This document shows, in pieces, positions 6,907 through 12,696 of a DNA stretch of 12,696 nt. The DNA comes from Anaerolineae bacterium (GTDB lineage Bacteria; Chloroflexota; Anaerolineae; 4572-78; J111). Made by a program: the position numbers and the translations under genes. Numbering within the stretch: position 1 is the first letter of the stretch; each line of letters opens with the position of its first letter. The notes under the pieces were generated by a model. It did not search any database. It was not told where the DNA came from and saw only the letters and a program-made list of their open reading frames with translations. Where the stretch lies: positions 1 through 12,696 of the forward strand of contig JAGRCC010000554.1 in assembly GCA_020433785.1 (NCBI GenBank), in the 5' to 3' direction.

Positions 6907-7999
6907 GGTCATCTTCCAGTTCGTTGCTGGCAGGTAAGCAGATAGAAAATATACTCCCTACACCCAGCGTACTCTGAACCTCAATGCGACCCCCATGCGC
7001 TTCGATGATGGCGTAACTGATCGACAACCCCAGGCCGGTACCGGTCTCCTTGGTCGAAAAAAACGGCTCAAAGAGTTGGGCCATGACTTCAGTCGACATG
7101 CCGCCACCGCTGTCCTGGACCCTAATCACAAATTGATTTTTATCCGGTAAATAGGCCGTGGTTAGGTTCAATAACCCGCCATTCGACATGGCATCGATCG
7201 CATTGAGAATTAAGTTAATCAAGACTTGTTTGATGTGATCCGGCGTCACTTTAACCAACGGCAAACCGACAGCGAGCGTAACCTTGGCCTCGATCCGTTT
7301 CTGCTGCAATTGTTTACCAACCAAGGCCAAGGTATTTCGCAGCAACTCATTGAGATCGGTTGGCTGTCGGCCGGCTTGACCAGGCCGGGCAAAATCGAGC
7401 GTTTGCCGGGTAAGCGTAATGAGGCGTTCGACTTCTTGGGCCAGTGTGGCGACATAGTGCTGTCGTTTGGCCTCGTCGAGCTGAGGCCGGCTAAGCAGCC
7501 GCAAGCCGCTCCGTAGGGCTTGGAGAGGATTGTTGATTTCATGGGCCAGCGAAGCGGTTAGCCGGCCCAGCGCAGCCAATTTTTCGGTCTGCATCGCGGT
7601 TTGAAGCTGGGTGTAATCTTCACGCAGTTGGCGGCGATCAAGCACCTGCCGCACCATCTGCACCAACTTTACATCATTGAAGGGCTTGAGCAGAAACCCC
7701 TCAGCGCCCAATTCCTGAGCGCGAACGGCGGCTTCAAGGGTGGCGTAGCCGGTCATCATAATCGGGCTAATCTGGGGATATTGGGAGGTAACGTGGTCCA
7801 GCACCGTCAGGCCATCGATATCAGGTAAATCAATATCAAGGAGGATTAAATCATAGCTTGCGTTTGATAACGCCTGAAACGTAGCTTGTCCCGTTTCCGC
7901 AAACTGAACAACTAAACCTTGCTTTTCTAAAACGAACTGGCAGAGTTTCCTGATAAGCCGATCATCATCGGTAACAAGCGCCTTGTAACGTGACCACAT
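6893..7999 (-). CDS. Soluble histidine kinase with N-terminal receiver domain
   Basis: 368 residues and no membrane segment, so cytoplasmic. A receiver comes first (about 5-120): D11/D12, phospho-acceptor D55 (LILLDIDLPD), T83, K105-P106. Then comes a HisKA dimerisation domain with phospho-histidine H153 (LAHEINNPLQ, the NtrB/AtoS-like form) and an ATPase domain with N-box N266 (NLILNAIDAM), D296-SGGG, the F-box EPFFSTKETG and the G2 box GTGLGL (320-325). All catalytic residues are present. The receiver-first order suggests it takes phosphoryl groups from, or is modulated by, an upstream kinase, possibly the large hybrid encoded next to it. It overlaps the OmpR-type regulator gene. The ATG at 7999 has an in-frame TAA directly before it and no Shine-Dalgarno, matching the leaderless promoter proposed at 8006-8034. 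Confidence 0.94.
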   Translation of the reverse strand: MWSRYKALVTDDDRLIRKLCQFVLEKQGLVVQFAETGQATFQALSNASYDLILLDIDLPDIDGLTVLDHVTSQYPQISPIMMTGYATLEAAVRAQELGAEGFLLKPFNDVKLVQMVRQVLDRRQLREDYTQLQTAMQTEKLAALGRLTASLAHEINNPLQALRSGLRLLSRPQLDEAKRQHYVATLAQEVERLITLTRQTLDFARPGQAGRQPTDLNELLRNTLALVGKQLQQKRIEAKVTLAVGLPLVKVTPDHIKQVLINLILNAIDAMSNGGLLNLTTAYLPDKNQFVIRVQDSGGGMSTEVMAQLFEPFFSTKETGTGLGLSISYAIIEAHGGRIEVQSTLGVGSIFSICLPASNELEDDHEPA

Positions 8000-8005
8000 T
8001 TAGTA

Positions 8006-8034
8006 AGTATATCATAACCAAAATAACTCCTCAA
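8006..8034 (-). promoter_or_regulatory. Probable leaderless promoter of the kinase-regulator operon
   Basis: On the minus strand TTGAGG (8034-8029), a 17-bp spacer and TATACT (8011-8006) are followed by six bases and then the ATG at 7999. Transcription would therefore begin at or within a base or two of the start codon. None of the 11-bp units of promoters A to C is present, so this operon is not visibly controlled by its own putative target motif. The spacer 8000-8064 has no obvious terminator for the preceding gene. Confidence 0.6.
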
Positions 8035-8064
8035 GGCGACACGGCAAAAACGCTATGTCTGTTC

Positions 8065-11000
8065 TTACTTATAGTTGATATAGACCCGCGTACCCTGACC
8101 GAGGGCTGTTTCAACTCGCAGCATACCGCCCACACTTTCTATACGTTCACGCATGATCGATAAACCAAAGCTGGCCGTTTTTTTGTTGATTTCGACGGGA
8201 TCGAAACCCTGGCCTTGATCTTCAACGATGATGCACAGCGAGTCATCCTCTTGAGCCAGCCGAATAATGGCCGTTTTGACATGAGCGTGCTTCCGAATAT
8301 TGATCAAAGCCTCTTGGATGGTGCGCACCAGCTGAGACGTCACTTCAGGGGGAAAGACAAACAACGCCGGATCGGCGGCTTGGACCAGTTGAATATCCAA
8401 ATGGTAAAAGCGTTGATATTTATCGACATAGCGTTCCAGCAGTTCCATAAAGCTCATATTCGACTGAATTTTGGCTCTCAGGTTAAAAATCTCTTCTCGC
8501 ACATCGGTATATGTTTCGCCGATAACCTGCTTCACCTCTTGTAGATCGGTGATGATCGTCTCCCGATTCTCGTTGCTCAGATTCGCCAGAACAGTCCCCA
8601 TTCTTAGATTGATATAGCCTAAAGCCTGAGCCACGGTATCGTGAAGCTCCTGGCCTAGCCGATTCCGCTCGCGCATCTCAGCCAACAAACGTTTGGCTTT
8701 CTCCTCCTCTTTGCGTTCGTGAATATCAATAACCGAGCCGATGTAGCCCAAAAACTCCCCTTCCGAATTTAACCGGGGCGAGGCCGAATCAAGCATCCAG
8801 CGATATTCATCATCGTTACGGCGAAGGCGATACTCCAGCCGAAAAGGCTGGTGTTTTTTTATAGCCTCCAAAAACGATTTTTCCGTGATCTGGCGGTCGT
8901 TGGGATGAACGACTTCGAACCAGCCAAACCCCAGCGCGGTTTGGGGCGTTTGTCCGGTAAATTCATACCAGGTTTTGCTAATATAAGTACACGTTCCATC
9001 CAACTCCGTGACCCAAATCATTACCGGAGCGTTGTCGGCCATATTGCGAAACCGGGCTTCGCTTTCCTGCAACGCTTCCTCGGACAGCTTGCGATCAAGG
9101 AACTGACCAACGGCCTGACTAAGCGGTTTGAGTTCGCTGAAGACATTGTCTGATAAGACATAGCGAGAGAATAAAGCCATCACGCCCACCACCCGCTTGT
9201 GAACAATGAGCGGATGGCCGGCAAAGGCCACCAAGCCTTCCTGCTTAGCCCAGGCTGGATCACCAACATTTGGATCATTGGCGACGTCATTTGATAAATG
9301 GGGCTTACCCAACTCAGCAATCCGTCCGATTTTGAAAGATCCCATTGGCACCCGGCTATGCTCTCCATCGAGATGAGTGTAGATACCGGCGCTGGCCTGG
9401 AGTTCCAACATATCTTCAACCGAATTCAAAATCCAGATGCGGGCAAAGGCACAATCGAGATGGGAGACTAGCGCTTCACAAACGCCCTGAAGCACAGGTC
9501 GGCGCGGCTTGTTGCTGACCAGCAGCTCTGACACCTCAGCCCGTAACAGAGCCAGACGCGCGCGTTCGGCCAACTCATTTTTAATTTGCTGCCGTAACCG
9601 GGTTAAGGCCAATTGGGCGCCCACCCGGGCCAGCAGTTCCTGGGCTGAAAAGGGTTTAATTAGATAATCATCCGCGCCGGCCAGCAGCCCTTCGATAACA
9701 GCCTCTTCTCCAGCTCGCGCTGACAGGAGAATGACCGGGACAGTTTGAGTGGCCGGATCGGCCCGCAGTTGGCGCAATAACGCGAAGCCATCCAAACCCG
9801 GCATCATAATATCAGACAAAATTAAGTCCGGGGCATTAACCCGGGCGGCCGTCAGAGCCGCCGCACCATTGCTGACCAGCTCTACCGTCCAATGAACGGC
9901 CAGCACGCGGTGGAGATATCGGCCCATATCGAGGTTATCCTCCACTAAGAGAATGCGCGCTCCAGGCACGTTGAGCGCGGTTACCAGGTCTGCCCGACTG
10001 GCCCCATCCAGAACCTCTATTTGAGCCTCTGGACTAATTTGGGCGGTCGACAGCTCCGGCTCGGGCAGCCAGTGGAGGACTTCTTCAACGTAAGGTTGAG
10101 CCGTTTCCATGTTCGGCATAGCCGCCGCCAGACGTTCAATCTGGCCGGACGGCAGGTGGGCGATTCCCGTGGGTATGTGGACGGTAAAGGTGGTACCTCG
10201 ATCAACCTCGCTCTCAACGTGGATATTACCGCTGTGAAGGTGAACAAGTTCTCTAACCAGGGTCAAGCCAATACCGGTTCCCTCGTAAGTTCGAGCGCGA
10301 CTATCACGCACCCGATGGAATCGTTCGAAGATATGAGGCAGTTCATCAGCCGGAATGCCCGTGCCTGTATCGGATACTGTAAGCTCAACATAGTCAGGCC
10401 ATGCCCGCAGCTTAACCGCAATCTCCCCTTGGTGAGTGAATTTAAGGGCATTTGACAGCAAGTTGAGAACGATCTTCTCCCACATTTCCTGATCGATGTA
10501 AATCGGTTCAGCCAAAGGGGGGCAATCGATCACCAGCCGCAGTCCGGCCCGTTCAACCGCCGAACGAAAAACGCTGGTGAGTTCAGCTGTAAACGTAGCC
10601 AGCTCGGTCGGCCGAAATGAGGCTCGCATCCGTTTGGCTTCGATTCGAGAAAAATCAAGCAAGGTATTAACTAACTTGAGCAGGCGCAAGCAGTTGCGCT
10701 GGGCCAGTATTAATGTCTCGCTTTGCTGCGGCAGTAAGGGCCCTAGATTACCGTTTAAGAGATCTCTTAACGGTCCCAACAACAGCGTCAACGGCGTCCG
10801 GAATTCGTGGCTGATGTTGTTAAAGAAGGTCGTTTTGGCCTGATCCAGTTCGGCCAGAGCTTCGGCCCGCTGGCGTTCCGCTTCATAAGCACGGGCGTTA
10901 GCCACGGCCGTGGCCATATGGCCGGCTATCAGTTCCAGAAACCCTCGATAATCATCATCCAAAATCCGGCGCGAATTTAGCCCGGCGACCAGATAGCCGG

Positions 11001-11895
11001 TTGCCATATTTTGACCTTGAGCCGCAATCGGCAAAATCAGGGCGGTGTGAGGGGGTTCGGGCCAGGGGCCGGGGGGAACACAACTAAAGCAGGTGGCGAG
11101 ATGATTGACCAAGACAGCCCCACTGGTTTGATTGACTTGCGCCAGCGGCCACGCCTCGGCCTCACTATCTGAGCCGGCTATGGCCATGACGAGCGGGCTA
11201 ATCGGCGTTCCGGGCCCGACGCCGGTCGTGCCAACCAGGTGAGCTTCCTGCTCGTGAGTGTCTAAGAGGTAAAGCAACGCAAAAGGGATATCAATGGGGT
11301 TATGCGCCAAGATTCCGGCGGCGATGGCGGCCGCCTGCTCGGCGGTTTTACCTTCACTGGCTTGTGCGCCCAAATCGCGTAGGGTTCGCAGCCGCCGCTC
11401 GCTGAGCACCCTCGCTGTAGTTTCGATGCAGGTCACTAATACGCCGCCAATGCCGCCGCTCTCATCGCGAATGGGGCTGTAGGAGAAGGTAAAATAGGTT
11501 TCCTCGATGTACCGGTTCCGGTCCATCACCAGGAGTAGGTCGTCGGACCAGGTGGCATGCCCGGTGGCAAAGACACTGGTGGCCATGGGGCCGATGACGT
11601 CCCAAATTTCGGCCCAGCACTCCCACCCCCGCTGGCCCATCGAACGCGGGTGTTTGGTCGCACCCAAGATGGGCCGATAAGCATCATTATAGAACTGGAT
11701 CATCTCCGGTCCCCACCAAATCAGCATAGGGTAGCGCGAGGCCAAACAGATACTTAAGCCGGTCCTTAAACTCTGCGGCCATTCTGCCGGGGAGCCAACC
11801 GGCGTCTCCGCCCAGTCAATGGTCCGTATCAAGGCTCCCACTTCCCCTCCCCCCATCAGAACCTGTTCTATATCGGACGAGAATACTTGCTCCAT
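8065..11895 (-). CDS. Dual-core soluble hybrid kinase: PAS-GAF-HisKA-ATPase-REC-GAF-PAS-HisKA_3-ATPase
   Basis: 1276 residues, no membrane segment. In order: PAS-like domain (about 30-165); GAF (about 170-335, with CFSC at 269-272); HisKA with H363 (ISHEFRTPL); ATPase with N482, D509-TGTG and GTGIGL (539-544); receiver (645-760) with E652/D653, phospho-acceptor D695, S725, K747-P748; GAF (about 785-930); PAS (about 945-1060); then a NarX/DesK-type HisKA_3 with H1085 (GQELHDTVAQ) and its ATPase (EALINIRKHA 1195-1204, DQGQGFDP from 1226, FGLSIMRERI). Both cores look catalytically intact, so one polypeptide seems to hold a classical hybrid kinase and a NarL-system kinase. The usual NarL/LuxR-type partner is not in the window. 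A run of AGGGG sits about 11 nt before the ATG, rather far. The gene has no visible link to the repeat promoters. Confidence 0.93.
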   Translation of the reverse strand: MEQVFSSDIEQVLMGGGEVGALIRTIDWAETPVGSPAEWPQSLRTGLSICLASRYPMLIWWGPEMIQFYNDAYRPILGATKHPRSMGQRGWECWAEIWDVIGPMATSVFATGHATWSDDLLLVMDRNRYIEETYFTFSYSPIRDESGGIGGVLVTCIETTARVLSERRLRTLRDLGAQASEGKTAEQAAAIAAGILAHNPIDIPFALLYLLDTHEQEAHLVGTTGVGPGTPISPLVMAIAGSDSEAEAWPLAQVNQTSGAVLVNHLATCFSCVPPGPWPEPPHTALILPIAAQGQNMATGYLVAGLNSRRILDDDYRGFLELIAGHMATAVANARAYEAERQRAEALAELDQAKTTFFNNISHEFRTPLTLLLGPLRDLLNGNLGPLLPQQSETLILAQRNCLRLLKLVNTLLDFSRIEAKRMRASFRPTELATFTAELTSVFRSAVERAGLRLVIDCPPLAEPIYIDQEMWEKIVLNLLSNALKFTHQGEIAVKLRAWPDYVELTVSDTGTGIPADELPHIFERFHRVRDSRARTYEGTGIGLTLVRELVHLHSGNIHVESEVDRGTTFTVHIPTGIAHLPSGQIERLAAAMPNMETAQPYVEEVLHWLPEPELSTAQISPEAQIEVLDGASRADLVTALNVPGARILLVEDNLDMGRYLHRVLAVHWTVELVSNGAAALTAARVNAPDLILSDIMMPGLDGFALLRQLRADPATQTVPVILLSARAGEEAVIEGLLAGADDYLIKPFSAQELLARVGAQLALTRLRQQIKNELAERARLALLRAEVSELLVSNKPRRPVLQGVCEALVSHLDCAFARIWILNSVEDMLELQASAGIYTHLDGEHSRVPMGSFKIGRIAELGKPHLSNDVANDPNVGDPAWAKQEGLVAFAGHPLIVHKRVVGVMALFSRYVLSDNVFSELKPLSQAVGQFLDRKLSEEALQESEARFRNMADNAPVMIWVTELDGTCTYISKTWYEFTGQTPQTALGFGWFEVVHPNDRQITEKSFLEAIKKHQPFRLEYRLRRNDDEYRWMLDSASPRLNSEGEFLGYIGSVIDIHERKEEEKAKRLLAEMRERNRLGQELHDTVAQALGYINLRMGTVLANLSNENRETIITDLQEVKQVIGETYTDVREEIFNLRAKIQSNMSFMELLERYVDKYQRFYHLDIQLVQAADPALFVFPPEVTSQLVRTIQEALINIRKHAHVKTAIIRLAQEDDSLCIIVEDQGQGFDPVEINKKTASFGLSIMRERIESVGGMLRVETALGQGTRVYINYK

Positions 11896-11941
11896 AAATG
11901 ATCTTACCCCTTGGAAGCGACTTTAAATCCTCCCACGTTAA

Positions 11942-11958
11942 AAATCGCTTCGCAATTT
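11942..11958 (-). terminator. Weak stem-loop after the MetE-family gene
   Basis: On the minus strand AAATTGC, loop GAA, GCGATTT forms a 7-bp stem with one G-U pair and runs on into TTAACG. It lies about 80 nt past the stop at 12040 and about 50 nt before the large kinase gene. The short U-tract and AT-rich stem make it a weak candidate. Nothing else is seen in the 144-bp spacer 11896-12039; I could not pick a convincing promoter there. Confidence 0.3.
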
Positions 11959-12039
11959 AATATCGTCGAGTGGTTATCTAATAAGCTTCATGATAGTGTA
12001 ATATAGAAAAAAGTGAGAAATAAGAAGGACGATATGAAT

Positions 12040-12696
12040 TTAATAACCAGCCAACTCTTGCCTGACAATGGCCGTACCGGCGGCCAATGCCCTTAATTTG
12101 CCGACAGCGGCCTCACGGCTGAGTGGAACCATACCACAATTGGTACAGGGGTAAAGCTTATCCGGGGCCACATAGTTGAGCGCTTGCCGGATAGTGGCGG
12201 CCACCTCTTCCGGTGTTTCGATCTGGTCGGTCGCCACATCGATGGCCCCGGCCAACACATCTTTGCCCTTCAGCAACCCAATCAACTCGATGGGTACGTG
12301 TGAGTTGTGACACTCCAGCGACACCTGATCGATGGTGGAGGCTTGCAGCAGCGGGAAAAACTCTTCGTACTGCCGCCATTCGGAGCCGAGTGTCTTTTTC
12401 CAATCATTGTTGGCTTTGATGCCATACCCGTAGCAAATGTGAACCGCCGTTTTACACGGCAGCCCTTCGGCCGCCCGTTCTAAAGCCGCGATGCCCCACG
12501 CGCGCACCTCATCAAAGTAGACGTTGAAAGCCGGTTCGTCAAACTGGATCACATCCACTCCGGCAGCGGCTAGTTCGCGGGCTTCCTCGTTCAAAATTTT
12601 GGCGAATTCCCAGGCCAACGTCTCCCGGCTGCGATAATAATCATCGTACAGTGTGTCCACCATCGTCATTGGGCCGGGCAAGGTGAACTTGATCGG
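12040..12696 (-). CDS. MetE-family (cobalamin-independent) methionine synthase catalytic domain (partial, runs off right edge)
   Basis: The 218 visible C-terminal residues match the catalytic barrel of cobalamin-independent methionine synthase, which moves a methyl group to homocysteine on a zinc-bound thiolate. Counting from the window edge, the expected zinc ligands are H86 and C88 (HICYG), E128 (SLECHNSH) and C187 (CTNCGM); the homocysteine-binding acidic motif is QFDEPAF with D53-E54. The frame is open through the edge (IKFTLPGPMTM), so a TTG at 12681 is internal and not the start. Whether this is a full two-domain MetE or one of the short core-MetE proteins of about 340 residues cannot be told. 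It has no evident tie to the signalling genes. Confidence 0.88.
   Translation of the reverse strand, partial: PIKFTLPGPMTMVDTLYDDYYRSRETLAWEFAKILNEEARELAAAGVDVIQFDEPAFNVYFDEVRAWGIAALERAAEGLPCKTAVHICYGYGIKANNDWKKTLGSEWRQYEEFFPLLQASTIDQVSLECHNSHVPIELIGLLKGKDVLAGAIDVATDQIETPEEVAATIRQALNYVAPDKLYPCTNCGMVPLSREAAVGKLRALAAGTAIVRQELAGY

Noticed and set aside
10021..10455. Plus-strand reading frame of 144 codons
   Set aside because: It is antisense to the first ATPase and receiver of the large hybrid kinase, with no upstream ribosome site and no recognisable domain.
12040..12681. The MetE-family gene starting at the TTG at 12681
   Set aside because: The frame stays open to the edge with family-like residues (IKFTLPGPMTM) before that point, so the gene is truncated by the window and does not start there.

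Overview
The window holds eight protein-coding genes, all on the minus strand, so it reads from right to left. Seven are signal-transduction genes and one is metabolic. There is no phage, insertion sequence, CRISPR array, tRNA or rRNA. The moderate GC content, very long soluble PAS/GAF hybrid kinases, a receiver-first histidine kinase and MCPs with helical or Cache sensors would suit an environmental filamentous or gliding bacterium. Chloroflexota is my guess, but nothing here proves it.

Layout in transcription order: (i) 12696-12040, end of a MetE-family methionine synthase that runs off the right edge; (ii) 11895-8065, a 1276-residue soluble hybrid kinase with two complete kinase cores of different classes; (iii) 7999-6109, an overlapping two-gene operon of a receiver-histidine kinase and an OmpR-type winged-helix response regulator, preceded by a promoter that looks leaderless; (iv) 6108-5770, a 339-bp regulatory spacer; (v) 5769-3256, a stand-alone CheY-like receiver followed by a methyl-accepting chemotaxis protein (MCP); (vi) 3133-695, a second MCP with a nearly identical signalling half but an unrelated Cache sensor; (vii) 491-1, the globin (protoglobin) sensor domain of a protein that runs off the left edge.

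The most striking result is regulatory. The three units made of the CheY-like gene plus MCP, the second MCP, and the globin sensor are each preceded by the same promoter. It consists of four tandem 11-bp units (consensus nnTTGGGCCAn), then exactly 20 bp, then TATAGT or TATACT. The phasing is identical at all three sites (557-626, 3185-3254, 5838-5907), and none has a convincing -35 box. Direct repeats of 11 bp next to a -10 box are typical of promoters activated by OmpR/PhoB-type regulators, and such a regulator is encoded in this window at 6109-6906. I infer a local regulon in which the soluble kinase-regulator pair sets the expression of several chemosensory or gas-sensing inputs. The link between this regulator and these sites is inference; the repeat architecture is seen directly.

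No CheA, CheW, CheR or CheB gene is visible, so the MCPs must signal to components encoded elsewhere.
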